Part shown: positions 10,340-22,559 of the stretch, piece after piece
How the letters are laid out: each line of letters opens with the position of its first letter
Position numbering within the stretch: position 1 is the first letter of the stretch
DNA from: Symbiodinium natans
Lineage: Eukaryota; Sar; Dinophyceae; Suessiales; Symbiodiniaceae
NCBI GenBank assembly: GCA_905221605.1
Contig: CAJNDS010002377.1
Location: 87,501 to 147,500 of the forward strand
DNA: 60,000 nt
Reading direction: 5' to 3'
Position numbers and translations under genes: made by a program
Notes under the pieces: generated by a model
Databases searched by the model: none
Told to the model about the DNA's origin: nothing
The model's input: the letters and a program-made list of their open reading frames with translations, nothing else

Positions 10340-12020
10340 GCTTCACCCAGGTTGCATGTACTATGGTGCAGCAAGATTTGACGTACAAGGCGCATGTTCT
10401 CTTCTAGATTTCTGATAGCTTTTCCTCGCGTGGAAACACAATGGTCTCCTGAGTCTCCTCGCAAACGGTGGCGTGACCTACACTGTAGCCTGCCATGGCC
10501 TACAAAAAATCGCATAGCCGAACGTGGTATGCTAGAGGGAACAACACAATAGATGATACAGCAAACCGTAGTAGCTTTAGGGATGCAGTGTGCAAGCCCT
10601 TCGCGTTGTGCACTTGTGCAGAAATCCCCCGAGGCAAGGTCTAGAGCTTAGGTTTCAGGTTTTCGGGCCCCTTTGGTTAAACTCAAGCCCTGAACCCTGA
10701 CGGCCCTCATGGAGTGTTAACACAAACGTGAATGTGTAGCTCGATCGAGTAAGCAAAGTATACTACGCAATGCACACGCACAGTAGAATGAAACACGCGC
10801 TACCGCATACTTATACTACAGCATGCTAGTATAGTGGAGCTTCACCTGCCTTTGCAGTACCTCCAGCGAAACTTCCACCGCAGCATGCGATGGCCGTTGT
10901 AGCACAATGGCTCCTAAGCTTGTCATGCAGCCTTCTTCCTTTGGTGTTTATGGCCGGGTCAGGAAGAGCATGCTTGGCATCCCAGTCATCGGGGCAGAAC
11001 TTGGATCCGTGCTTCCTTTATGGCAGCTCTTAGATACCGACAAATCTGGCTGAACTCAACACACATTAACTATTTTCTCTGCTAGATTGCGTTCACTTGG
11101 GACACGCCCCCAAAGCTCTAGTCTAGCACCAAGCATCCACAAAACCCAGCACGGGCCACCGGAATGAAGAGACAGAAAAGGTGCCCGAGAACACGGCAAA
11201 GGCCACGAACATGAAGGGAGAGAGTTGAGGAGACTGGCCACAAATCGGGAGATTCAAGAAGCCAGCCACACGAAGGTAGACGAAAGGGACAACAACGAAA
11301 CGGGGTGTCCTTGAACCCGGGTTGGAATCACCAAGAAACATGCAAATTCATGAGCTTAATGCACTGGCAATATTTCTGTTTGGGCAAGAACTCTACCCTA
11401 CAACCATTGATCCTAAACCCGCAGGTTTACACTTCAAGGATGCCAAGTTTCCACAGGATCTGGTGGCAAAAAACATCGGCCGCAGAGATCAAACTCACAC
11501 TCCTGGAACATCATGTGAGAACAGGTTTTGGGCTACCGGGGTTTATTAGGAACTAACACTTTTTCGCCTTGACATGTTCGAATCCTGCAGTCTCTTAGTT
11601 TTGGGGCTTGTTGGTGAGTTGGGGCTGTAGCAGAGCATACGATGCCACGCTTTCGCTACTTTCTTATATAGGTTCACTATGCTATATGCTACGTATGCTA
11701 CAGTGTTTGTCGATGCAGAAAGACACTATGTCAGGTTGCCGGGAGCAGTAGCCGTCAGATTGTGACGTACATGGCACACAGCTTATCGCCTTTTGTTTTA
11801 TCACCCATGTTTTGACAGGACATCTGTCAAAACTAGTCCAAACGGCAAAACGAGACAGGTGGAAGCGTACATCCACTAACATCTCGGACAGGGACATAAC
11901 CAAATTCCCAGGCCATCTCCGGCACACACTTTTCAGACTTTTCAGATAATCTTGACAGATGATCAAAGGTACTCTTCGCAGTGTTCGCTGAGGCATTAGG
12001 ATCGAAAGTGTCCCCCGATA
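10340..12020. other. Unassigned sequence
   Basis: Apart from the decayed exon to its left, this 1.7 kb holds no recognisable gene. Minus frames up to 104 codons exist (11682-11996) without motifs. Confidence 0.4.
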
Positions 12021-12024
12021 CCTT

Positions 12025-12122
12025 GATTTAGGACTTCAGGGTTTATGGCTTCAGGGTTTAGGGCTTCAGGGTTTAGGGCTCCAGGGTTGAGGGCTTCAGG
12101 GTTGAGGGCTTAGGGTCAAAAG
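12025..12122. repeat. 15-bp minisatellite derived from TTTAGGG
   Basis: About six copies of GGGTTTAGGGCTTCA with point changes. The unit contains one telomere-type heptamer plus an 8-bp spacer, so it looks like a telomere-derived repeat that acquired a longer period. Confidence 0.85.
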
Positions 12123-12124
12123 TT

Positions 12125-15100
12125 TTAGGACTCGTGTTCTGCTGTCAAAAAGTCCAGCAGAGCAGGTCGTCATTAGTGCAGAACAGGAAACACTCGAGCT
12201 CCATATACAAGAACACATCACAAAACGGCATGGCTTAATACAATATACTAGTGGAATGCACAGCTGATAAACGGCAACACGCGAGACGTTTTGTGTAAAC
12301 ACTGTCACAAGCAAGACCAACTTCACATTGCTGGCTCTCCGAGAGAGATCTTTTAGCTAGCAGGAAAGTACCCTCAAAGAAAGTCTTTGCCTTGGACTTA
12401 CCTGTATCTGGGAATGCCCTCCAGCGCCTCTTGCGAATCGAAGGCGTGGACTTGGCCAGCAAGGGCAATGTCATGCTGCGCAAGCTAGTGCAAGAAGATG
12501 GTCATGTACAGTCTGTAGTCGATGCAAAAACTAGTATGGTGAGACAATACTATAGTATTCCATGGTTTGTTTTTGGCTTTTTTGCGCTGAATCCGTGGCG
12601 TGTTTGCATTCAGCTGGTGGGTCAGAATCGGCTCAGAGATGGGCTTTGCCTTCCTGGAGCAGGGACCTGCAAGGGAAGATTAAGCGGGGAGATTCAACTG
12701 GGCCAATCGCACGGCCTGAAAAAAGGTCGAAGCACTTTCCAAGTCCAAGGGAAGTGCAGAGCCGCAGCAAGCAGCGACTTGAAGATTCTCAAGGGCCTGA
12801 ACAGCTCCAGATCAAGAACAACACTGCCACATACTGGGCCACAGTGAACTGCTTCTAGAACGCCCAGCATATGCCGAATGACTGCCGCGCAAACTTTTTG
12901 GAACATCTTCTCGAAAGCGAGGTCCTGACGGTGTTGCTCTGCAGCTTTGCAGGTCACAGGTCTCCTTGAAGGGTTTGCTGCCCAGCCCATGGTGACAACC
13001 ATTGACGTGGCCAGATGACTGAGCCCCTTCCCTGGAACGTGCCCCACTCCAGGAGTGGCCCAGCGCCGCCCGCATGGGTGGCCCCCCTCGCGTGAGCGCT
13101 CAGAGCAGAAGATGTAGCTGCTTCGAGCTGAAAGCCTGCTTATGGTGTCGGGAAGGTATGTATTCACAGTATTCCCATCTTCCACACAATCGCACCATTC
13201 ATCCGTGCAATCCGCAGCACATCCAGCGTGAGCACCATCGCCAACCAGAAGCATGCCATGATCCGCCGTTTGCCCCGCAGTTGGCAGGAACGTGAAGTAG
13301 TGCACCAGCCCTCATAGTAGCTCCGACCCTGCAAAGGCTGAACCCAGTTATACCTCGTAGGCCAGCCCTTATTATTGCACTGCGGTGTGGCCACCGTGCA
13401 AGCTGCAAACTCAACAGACACGGGCCACAACCCACCCATACCATCGTAATATAATACTGTAATACATTGTTGTATATATAGCAAGTATACTATATAGAGT
13501 ATATATATATACTCTATATATAGAAATATGTGTGCGTCCTTTAGTTTTTCCATGTATAAACTATATGATCCTAGATATACTCTAGCAATAGCAGCAGCAG
13601 TAGCAATAGTTTCTTCTTCTCCTCCTGTTTTATTCCTATCCTTTGTTCGCTCCTTTTTCTCTTTCTTTCTTTCTTTCTTTCTGTACTTCTTTCTTTATTT
13701 CTTCTTAACTCGTTTGTTTTGAATTACTAAACGGTATTTCGCGGTAGCTTGTTAAAGTGTTTTTTGTTAGCCTTTAAACTGTTTTAATGACTCCCGCGCC
13801 TGTGTCTCACGAGAATCTTTCTACTCTATCAGTACCTACGAACGCAAGTCGATGTGAAGTCGCGTGAGGCTATTGGCCAGTGAAGTACACAAGGTTGGAC
13901 TAAGACGAGGAAAGGTACTAGTAAACACGAAGTGTCACACCTTGCCAACCATGAAGTAAGTTCACTGAGTCCAGTCCTAATCTGTACCACGAGTCGTGAC
14001 ATGGAACTGCTACTTTGGAGGTGTTTTGCTAACTCAGCATACAATAACCAACTACAGCATATACACTGGCCCAAACATCCTAGAGCAACGCACAGGAGAA
14101 GTCCACCGGGCGCCGGGCTGCCACGCTTGCAAGCATCGCATCTCCAATTCGTCTCCCTGTCGTTATGAAACTAGAAAATGGGTGTTGGGGCTCTTTTGGG
14201 CTGCGCAATACTGTGCTATTTTGGAGCGCGCTAGACTAGACTAGATTCGACTAGATTAGACTATGCGATCGTCATATTCACCCTAAGCAATATATGGGCA
14301 TAGTAACTGTAGTATACTATGCATCATGACACCGCCAAAGAAGCCCTTGCACAGTGCTAGCCCGGCTTTTAATTCGCCTAACCCTTGAAACCCTTCAGCC
14401 CAGAACCGTTGAGAACAACAACAAACAAGGCCTGGAAGCTCCCAGGTAAGTCACACTGTGGCCTTTTGGGCATCTCGGCAGATCCTGTCTAACACTTCCC
14501 GGAGTTTCGCATGATTTCGGGGGTCTAGGGTGCAGGGCCATTTAAAAGGTGCGTGATGGGCATGCAAAAGAACTCACATGGCGCATCCCGAGAACATGCT
14601 ACTAAAGCTCTAAAGCCACAAATGTTGGGGGAGCACCAGTTTGGACAGGAAAGGTCTCTGAGCGTACTTTTATGGGATTTCAGGCCATTTCGGGGTTCCA
14701 GTTATGCCGCGCTGAAGACCCCGGAGCCTTAGGGATGGTTCACAGTGCATTGACAATATTGGCGCGGGACGACAGACAAACAATTCCGATGCAGTGAATG
14801 GACACCTACAGTTCACCTGCTTGCAATGCATCCCACGACATCCATGACGGTAGTAGCTCAACACCCAAGTGCTGACAGATCCTGAAAGGCATTGGCGGGC
14901 GGCGCCTCGGTGCGCGCGTTCATGCAAACAAGGCCCGAGCTCAAGGAACTGTCAACAGTGCACCACGGGACTAATCATGGAGGGCCACTACTGCGGCCCG
15001 CACGCTAGGCAGGGCATCTTCTGGGAAGACAGGGAGGCAGGAAGCATGGCTTTGGTTCAGGCAACGCCACACCAAGGCAACCAGGATGCCATTGCACAGG

Positions 15101-15778
15101 TGACCTGGGCCTTGCAAAACCAGACCAGAGGGGTTCCTCTGAACCTAGCCTAGATGTAGTAGGAAGTCGCGGATGAACTTTTCCATCTTGACCCCGAAGT
15201 AGAAGCTCCAGCGTATTCAGTTCTGTGACATGGAACGAAAAAGCGTTCTTTCTCCACCTCTCAGGCAGGTCACTACAAAGGAACAACTTTAGACCCCCAA
15301 CGAAACCCTGCACACCTCAAGCCGAAGGGGGCTTCAGCCTTGGGGTTTCGGATGCAAAAACTGGGTGGCCGAGGCACGGAATAATCTTCATGTGCCTCCT
15401 GCCCATGTTCCTTCTCCATGTCTGCCTGGATCCTGCAAGTTTGAGAGCAAGCTTGCGTTCCGCTCAGACATGGGGCCCCGTAGGAGATCGCAGCAAGTCA
15501 AGGCAGCCCTAGCCGGGGCGCCTGTAAAAGCATTCGTCACAGAGGGCGAAAGCGCAAGAGCGGCATTCGTACGAATATTCCGCACGTCTCAGACATTTTC
15601 GGCCTCAGCTCTAAGAGTCTGAGAGCTCCCACTTGGCTTTGGTCAGCTTTTTGCAATCAAGGCGCAAGTGTTTTCAAATTGATGTTTGAACAGGTTGTCG
15701 ATACTGAGAACCAAAAGATGCCCATTGCTGCACTGCGGCTGCGAGGTCTTCAGAGCCTGAGTCAAACTAAACTGGGCA

Positions 15779-15779
<1 letters not shown>
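12125..15779. other. Mostly unassigned sequence
   Basis: No identifiable gene. A perfect AT palindrome lies near 13485-13525 (AGAGTATATATATATACTCT core). A CTTT-rich pyrimidine tract is at 13655-13690. Minus frames at 12694-13305 (203 codons) and 13164-13553 (129 codons) are Cys/Trp-containing and not low-complexity, but I recognise no family and cannot choose between them. Confidence 0.4.
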
Positions 15780-15829
<50 letters not shown>

Positions 15830-15842
15830 GCGTGTGCGCGCG
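15780..15842. repeat. (TG)n microsatellite
   Basis: Uninterrupted TG run followed by variants TATG and CGTG. Confidence 0.95.
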
Positions 15843-16071
15843 TGTGTCACAGACCTGAATTCTGTTTAGGGTACTTGGTGGGCTTGCGTGTCTTCCAGCT
15901 AACGTTGCCATGCCTCCTGACACAGACGCGCCCTTCGAAACATCAACAAAAGCCACGCTTTGTCTGTGCATCTGCCATACGAAGTCATTGCAACAATGAT
16001 CATGGATCGAAATGTATACACGGGTAAGTTCTGAAGAGTGCTGGAGTCTTTCTGCTGCTGAGTATTTTATG

Positions 16072-16170
16072 AGCCAAAACTACGCACTTTTGGCTGCAAG
16101 CCAAGCTGCAGCTTCCGCAGCTGCTTGTTCCCTGATGGCATGCGCAGATGAACCCATGCTGAACTCTCCG
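16072..16170 (-). CDS. Ala-rich helical open segment
   Basis: The minus frame contains REQAAAEAAAWLAAKSA followed by TAG. It resembles the two Ala/Glu/Gln helices at 190-306 and 1918-2046 in composition but not clearly in DNA sequence. The host open frame (104 codons, 16080-16394) has no other feature. It may be an exon end; confidence is low. Confidence 0.2.
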
Positions 16171-16974
16171 GACAATTGCACACTTTGCCGATAGGACCTC
16201 GTTGAAGCCACATTTTGCGCTTTTGAGACCATTGAAATAGGTGAAGTACATACGCTGTCCAAAATCTGCCCTTCTGTCTGTGGAGGGTTGACTTGGGTTC
16301 CCGGCCCTTTTGCGCCGCTGTCGCCAGAAATGCATGTCCATGCACCGAAACTCGGAAATTCATACGATGCTGAAACATCATCACCACGTGTCAATACACG
16401 AGGTTAGTTCGCTTCAAAGTTTTGAGAGGCCTCCTTCCCCCCCTCCCTCCCCTCTGGCCCCCCCCTCCCTGATCGTTTTCAGATTCTTTTCTTACGATGG
16501 TTCCGACTAAGCCAAATTCCAAGATCTCATCACAAGAATAGAAGCACTTGTTCGCAAGCGACAGGCGTGGTTATGTCCGTCAACAACATCTTGCAACCGG
16601 GGCCGGACCCGGACATGCGACACCATTGCTCTTGTGCGCTCTCGTCTACTTTATCCATCTGCAGCCCGGCGCCGCCTTTCATCATGTTTTTGGTGGCGGT
16701 AGCGGATGTTTGGCGAAAAGGCCTGCGGCGTGCTCGCCCCATACTGATGGACCCTGCGGTACCCACACGAAAAAACGAAAAAGGTCCTACATCCTGAACA
16801 ATCAGCCTGTGGCTCCACTGCAGACTCCCTTCGACAGAGACCTCAATCTGGATCCGAATCAAATGGGCCCCATCCGACCCCGATGAAAAACAGAGGCCTC
16901 GCTTAAGCGAACAGTTCGAGATAGAATATAGCTTATGGAACGTCACATATCGCAACCACATGTCGTAATAGTAT

Positions 16975-17030
16975 ATATATATATATGCAGTATGGACACC
17001 CCCCCCCCCATGGCCCACCGTGATCTTTTT
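16975..17030 (-). repeat. Left copy of inverted G-rich/AT motif
   Basis: Read on minus: CACGGTGGGCCATGG, a G run, TGT, then an (AT)n stretch. A near-identical motif in the opposite orientation sits at 19244-19300, so the two bracket about 2.2 kb as inverted repeats with the AT part facing outward. Confidence 0.7.
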
Positions 17031-17164
17031 CCCTTGTAAATACCGTTTAAAACCCGCTCGTGCCCTATGCCGTTTTTTGCTACTCTCAGTGGCTGTCTCT
17101 CGACAAAACAGACCCCACACGGACCACAGGACTGGACGCCGACACGGGCGAGACCAAAAAACCA

Positions 17165-17385
17165 AAAAACAATCTTTTTCAGAGAATGGGGAGGGGATGT
17201 TAAAAAAGATGTTTTTTTTGGTTTTGCCTCGCAAAAAGATGGTTTTTCATAGGAAAACCAACTTTTCTCTCGTAAAAAGATGGTTTTGGCTTGGTCTGCC
17301 TCAGGAAAACAATCCTTTTACGAAAAGTTGGCTTTTTCTATGAAAAACCATCTTTTACGAGGCAAAACCAAGAAAACAAACAAAA
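17165..17385. repeat. Foldback element 1
   Basis: Inverted repeat with arms of roughly 42 bp (about 17219-17262 and 17327-17370) built from GTTTTGCCTCG, AAAGATGG and TTTTTCATAG words and their complements. The spacer contains a second, shorter inverted pair (CCAACTTTTC / GAAAAGTTGG). The left flank carries AATCTTTTTCAGAGAATG, which also opens foldback 2. Confidence 0.75.
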
Positions 17386-17389
17386 AAAC

Positions 17390-17560
17390 AATCTTTTTCA
17401 GAGAATGAGGAGGGGATGTTAAAAAAAGATGTTTTTTTTGGTTTTGCCTCGTGAAAAGATAGTTTTGCATAGATGCAAAACCATCTTTTTACGAGGCAAA
17501 ACCAAAAAAAAAACAATCTTTTTCAAAATCCCCTCCGCATTCTCTGAAAAAGATGTTTTT
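17390..17560. repeat. Foldback element 2, near-perfect hairpin
   Basis: Arms of about 80 bp (about 17390-17470 and 17473-17557) are nearly complementary, with a loop of only a few bases at TTTTGCATAGATGCAAAA. The left arm carries AGAGAATGAGGAGGGG and the right arm its complement CCCCTCCGCATTCTCT. The element lacks any coding capacity; short frames over it are artefacts. Confidence 0.85.
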
Positions 17561-17699
17561 TTTGGTTTTTTGATTTGCCTCGTACCTCTCTCGGGCCAGA
17601 ACCGTTCAGCTCTACATGTAGCTGTCCAGTGGACGGTTTTCTTTCGAAGCAGGGCGTGTCAGCATGCTTGGAGGCTCTTTCTTTTCAGCGGGAAGAAGT

Positions 17700-19215
17700 T
17701 GGTTTTGGTCAGTCTTATATTAATCTCAGCAATAGCATTCCTATTCCTATTAATGTTAAAGGGTTCCTAACAATCTTTATAGGACTTCTTTTCATTTTAC
17801 ATATATTCTTATGAACTTTCAGAGGGTTCATATTCAACGTCAGAGGATTCCTAATACTTTTCAATAGGGCTCTTATGCATTTCAACAAGGTTCTTAATCA
17901 TTTTGAAGTGGTTCCTTTAATTCCAATAGGGTTCCTCTGAAATTAGAAAGGGCTCATACTTCCTTTTTAGATTCATATTGGTGCCTATTCATTTTAGTGA
18001 GTCTCCCAGTAATGTTAATGGTATTCTTGGAAATTTGAATAGCATTCCTAGTCCTAGTAATTCTAATAGGAATCACATTAAGTCCAACAGGAAGCCTAGA
18101 AACTTTGAAAAGGAACCACATTGAAGTTTGTAGGATTCCTATTGGGTTCTATTTAATTGTTTTAGTAGGGTTCCTCTTCATTTAAAAGGATTCCTATCAA
18201 TTTGTAATCGGGTTCTTTTTAATTTTGCTGGGGGTTCCTCATGAATTCCGATTAACGTCAAGGTTCCTAACCATCTTAATAGGACTCCTCTACCATTTCA
18301 GACTATTCTTATGAATTTTCATAGGGTTCTTATTCTCTGTAGCAGTGCTCCTAATACTTTGTTTTTGTTTTTTTGCTATTTTTAATAGGGTTCTTATGAA
18401 TTCCAACAAGGTTCTCAATCATTTTGAAATGGCTTCTTTTAGTTTCAATAGGGGTCCCTCTGAAAATGAAAAGGGCTCATACTTCTTTTCTAGGATTCCT
18501 ATTGGTTCCTATTCATGTTAGTGAGTCTCAAAGTAATTTTAATGGTCTTTTCTGAGAGATTTGAATAGCATTCCTGTCCCATTGATTCTAATAGGAATCA
18601 CATTAATTCTAACAGGAAGCCTAGAAATCCGAACCACGTTTATTTTTATAGGATTCCTGTTGGTTCCTATTCATTTTGGTAGGATTTCTCTTCATTGTCA
18701 AAGGATTCCAATTAATTTGCAGTAGGGTTCTTATGAGTTTTATGAGTGTTGCTTATAAAGCCCTATTGATGGTAGGACCCTCTTCATTTTAAAAAGATTC
18801 CTCTTAATTTGCAAATGGGCTCTTATGAATTTTAGCGGGGTTCCTAATGATTTCAATAGGATTCTAATTCATCATAACAAGATTAAGAGAAATATCAATA
18901 GGATTCCTATTTAGATTTAAAAGAATTCCCACATTCCAGTGTATTCAGAAAGGGTCCCTTTTCATTTTCACAGGCTTCCTACTATTCTTCATGGGGGCCC
19001 TATTATTTTTCTACATCTTAATAACTTTCCTATGACGTTTGATAGAGAGTTCCTATGACTCAAAAATGATTCCAAGTCATTTTTCCTATTAATTCAATAA
19101 GGTTCCTCTTCATTTCAATAAGAGTCTTGTTAATTTCAATAGGGGTTCGTATTGATTTTCATAGGGTTTTCATTCAATTAATAGGGTTCTTATTAAATTC
19201 ATACCTACGACTAAA
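17700..19215. repeat. AT-rich degenerate array with ~500-525 bp higher-order period
   Basis: About 1.5 kb built from loosely repeated words such as AATAGGGTTCCT, AATAGGATTCCTATT and TTCAATAGGG, roughly every 25-35 bp. Longer segments recur: GGTTCCTAAC near 17762 and again near 18262, and AATCACATTA followed by ACAGGAAGCCTAGAAA near 18071 and 18596. This gives a higher-order unit of about 500-525 bp. Composition is far more AT-rich than the rest of the window. No gene seen. Confidence 0.8.
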
Positions 19216-19243
19216 TATGGATTTCTTACTCCGACACGGCCTC

Positions 19244-19375
19244 ACGGTGGGTCATGGGGGGGGGGGGTGTGAGCATATATATATATATATACATAGCATA
19301 TACATATATATATGTAAATAAATAAATAACTAAATATATATATATATATATATATAATAGTACAGCGTATACAGC
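19244..19375 (+). repeat. Right copy of inverted G-rich/AT motif plus (AT)n
   Basis: CACGGTGGGTCATGG, a G run, TGTGAGC, then several (AT)n stretches to 19362. It is the inverted partner of 16975-17030. Confidence 0.7.
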
Positions 19376-20425
19376 GTGTCGAAGCATCCAAAACATTAGC
19401 CGGAGCACGGCTGGCTACTAGCAGCACTTATGCGTTTGCTCTGTACTAACAATTCTATCTGGAGCAGGGGCAACCACCCCCCACCACCCCCCCTACCCCC
19501 TATTTCACGCTCAGAAAACCTAGGTTTACGCGCAATGTGCACAAAAGAGTGGATTGTACTTTTTCTCCTCTCGCTTCCTATCATCCTTCACCTACTTGCT
19601 ATGACGTTGGGGAGGGGGGGAGAAGGGGGGGGGGGTTTGGTTACGACCGTGTTACTCTAACCCTGCCCAAAACACCGGTACTCACACTATTCTTGCTCCT
19701 GTATACATGCCGCACCAGGATGTTTGACGGTTCTGGAACAAGATGCACTCTCACAAGCCTTTTGCGAACATGCCCACAACTCTGGAATGTTCAGAATTTT
19801 TGCCCTTTCTAAAATACATTGCAAGAGCGTGTTTGATGCCTTTGCAACCAGACGCGCTGTCACAAGTCTTCATGCCTTTTTGCGAACATGCCGCAAACAC
19901 TATTTTCAGCGCTTTTGCAACTATCATGCAGCCGAAACCGCAAACAAAAACAAAAAACGTACAATAGTGATTTGCCTGTCTCACACACATGGAACCTTGT
20001 AAAAACAGATGTAACGGCCCATCAACGTTGACAAAAACCTGGCGTCAACTACGCAACTACTCCTACCACTACCACTACTTCTACCAGTAACACTACTGCT
20101 CTTGCACGCCATCAAACCTCTATGTCAAGTACTGAGCCGAGGCAAGGCACGGGTGTCTTTGCTGACGGCCTGCAGGTGGTACCCCAAACCCGAATGGTTC
20201 TCTGGGCTTTAAGGGTTTGAGGGTTTTAGATTTCAGGGGTTAGGGTTTAGCGCTTTTGGGATCAGGGTTTCGTACCTGTGGGGGTGATCTAGGTTTAGCT
20301 TGGTATACTGCAGACTATCATAGCATATGTACTCTCTACCAATCTTACCACCATTCTACACCAGACTGCACTACAGCCTGGTATCATCCGCGATCACTGC
20401 ATACCATACGACGCCCAGAGTGGGG
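19376..20425. other. Unassigned sequence
   Basis: C-rich and G-rich homopolymer patches (19475-19500, 19608-19635), an imperfect direct repeat around 19733-19910 (TGCGAACATGCC words), and a telomere-like island at 20205-20270. No gene recognised. Confidence 0.4.
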
Positions 20426-20640
20426 CTAGGTGCCGGACTTGAAGTAGCAGGAGCCGCACACATTGAGCTGGCATGGAAGACAGCGGTAAGAAGCTTCTGC
20501 AGAGCCACATCTGTCACCTCAGAGCAGGGCCTTTGTACTCAAAGCTGTGTACTAAAATTTACAGTAATATGCCCTTGTAAATGGGGTCACATTTATCAAT
20601 TTGTTCGTCCATCGCCTTCTGGGAAGGCAGCCCGCAACCC
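20426..20640 (-). CDS. ZZ-like zinc-finger module (exon B, probable exon A), partial
   Basis: Exon B begins after AG (20519-20518) at 20517 and reads DRCGSAEASYRC, then LPCQLNVCGSCYFKSGT and TAG (20428-20426). It keeps C, Y-x-C-x2-C and C-x2-C-Y as in the 56-58 kb copies. About 67 nt upstream on minus, a frame reads CGLPSQKAMDEQIDKCD (20586-20636), with cysteine spacing like exon A but without the Gly-His pair. The base before the presumed donor is C instead of T, so the split Cys codon would be lost. It could be a degenerate copy or a terminal module. Zinc binding by the exon B cysteines is inferred from the family pattern. Confidence 0.55.
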
Positions 20641-22559
20641 GTCCCCGAAAGCCGAAACAATTCAATGCGGTTGTACTAAAAAACCATACTTCGTGCGGGT
20701 CTTTCTTTGCGTGAATGAACAACTCTGGCTAGAAGGGTCTGGGGACAGCCAGCAGAGGGCATGGGGACCCTTGGGGATGCAACATTGCTAAGATTGCAGA
20801 GAGTTGCAAGCACCGAAGGAGCGACGACTCCGCAGCTTGGAGATCGGCCGCATCAAATGGCCCTTGTTGCAAAGCAGCTTGTCGAGAGCCTGAGCTTTGT
20901 GTGTTGGCTTGGGGTTGGTAAGCTGACAAACCTACCTGCTGCTGTAGGACTTAGCCAGTCTCCGCCCTCCACCAGTGTGAAAAAAACACAAATCAGCAGC
21001 ATCGGGAGATCAGGTTCCGAAGCTCCCCAAATCTCCCGAAAGCCACGCCGCATCGAGGAATGCAAGGCTGTGTCAGCCGGAACACCACGGCCCTACCACA
21101 CCCTAACACACTATGTACTCTACTCCGATAGACTTTCGTTGTATGGTACACTCTAGCATACTCCAGTCCACCACAATGCGTTGCATCAATCTCAAGTCCT
21201 TGGCCCTGAACCCTCCAAAGCTCTCTTATACTCTTCTCTTCACTACTCCACTCTGCTCTACCCACTCTACCCTTACAGTACCCCATTCGGGTCACTTAAA
21301 CCCACAGGCTCTTTGGGGCCGGCAGGCTACGGGCTCCCTAAATCCCTTGAGGTTTTTTGCCACAGGGGTTTGGGGTCTAGGGCTTAGGGTTCAAACCGCT
21401 CGACGGCTAAACTCCCTAAAGCCTAAACCTTGGATAAGATGCGCCGAGGCACCTCCTTTCTTTGCCTGGCACGCCACTGCACAGCTCTTTGGTGGCAAAG
21501 GGTGTCCATAAAGATGAAAACCCATGGTTTAGGCTTCGGGACGTTCCGGCCACGCTTTGGGCTTCACGCACAGACTTCGCATTGACATGGCTCCTGTCCT
21601 TTTTTAAGTAGTCAGAGGCCAAGTGTTTGGCAACTTTTGTAGTTGGTGTGATTGCTCTGCGCAGGGGGGGGGGATGTCTGTGAAGTGCTCCGACAAGGCT
21701 CCAGGCACGGCGACTCAGTTCAGCCTGTTCGTGAGGCATCAGCAGGCCCGCAATTCCCAAAGGGGCCAAATTGATCCCGATTGAGGTTGTTAGACTGGGA
21801 CCTTCGATGCGTGTGTCTAAGATCAGGGTCTGCTGGAGAACGCTCGAGAATGTAGTTCCTGTTTACTATGACAAGATATGACAAGCAGGGAAGCCCCCAA
21901 CTTAGAGGAAATCTCCATATACCACAGCGTTGAGGATGATAAACTGGACCTTTAGTGACTTCGTGGAAGCCTGGTTATACCTCTTCCATGCATGGAACCA
22001 GAACTTTGAAGCCTACACCCGAAGCAGGGTCTGACTCAGGTGAGCATTGAACGTTCCCGTACAGAAGTTCCCTCCTCCTCCTCCTCCCGCCGCCTCCCTC
22101 CTCCGCCCTCCTCCTACTCCACACACGATTCACTGACACCATTCACTAACTCATCACACAACAACATGAGATGCCACAAACAAAGGTGGAAGGCGCCAGG
22201 CACAAGCCTAGGTGCACTTAGAGTCTTAAGCGGTAAACAAGCTTGGATCACGGATGCCGTGACTCTATAGTTTATCCAGATCCACAGAACAAAGGTGCTG
22301 GCAATGCTCAAACCTATGTCCGACCTAAACCTGGCAGCTTTAGAAGGATCTCAAACTTCTACGAAGTTTAAGCCCCCAATCCCGAAACCGAGCGATCGAC
22401 AAGCCTCTCTTCGTCTTTGGACCTGACGGCAGACAGTTGGGTCAGGCTTTGGTCCAACTTGCATGGTGCAAGCCACCAGTAATATGGGGTTTAGGGCTTG
22501 ACGTGTATCACGCTACATTGTAGTCTTGTTGCTATATACAGTGTCATATAGTAGGGATC
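20641..22559. other. Unassigned sequence with telomere-like scraps
   Basis: Short frames only. Telomere-like words occur near 21367-21400 and 22490. A CTCCTCCTCC-type pyrimidine tract is at 22070-22115. Confidence 0.4.

Noticed and set aside
11570-11590. TGTTCGAATCCTG as a tRNA T-loop
   Set aside because: No acceptor stem or D-arm could be paired upstream.
12694-13553. Two overlapping Cys/Trp-containing minus frames as a zinc-finger exon pair
   Set aside because: A CNNKGW stretch resembles exon A, but the Gly-His pair, the second Cys spacing and a matching exon B are absent.
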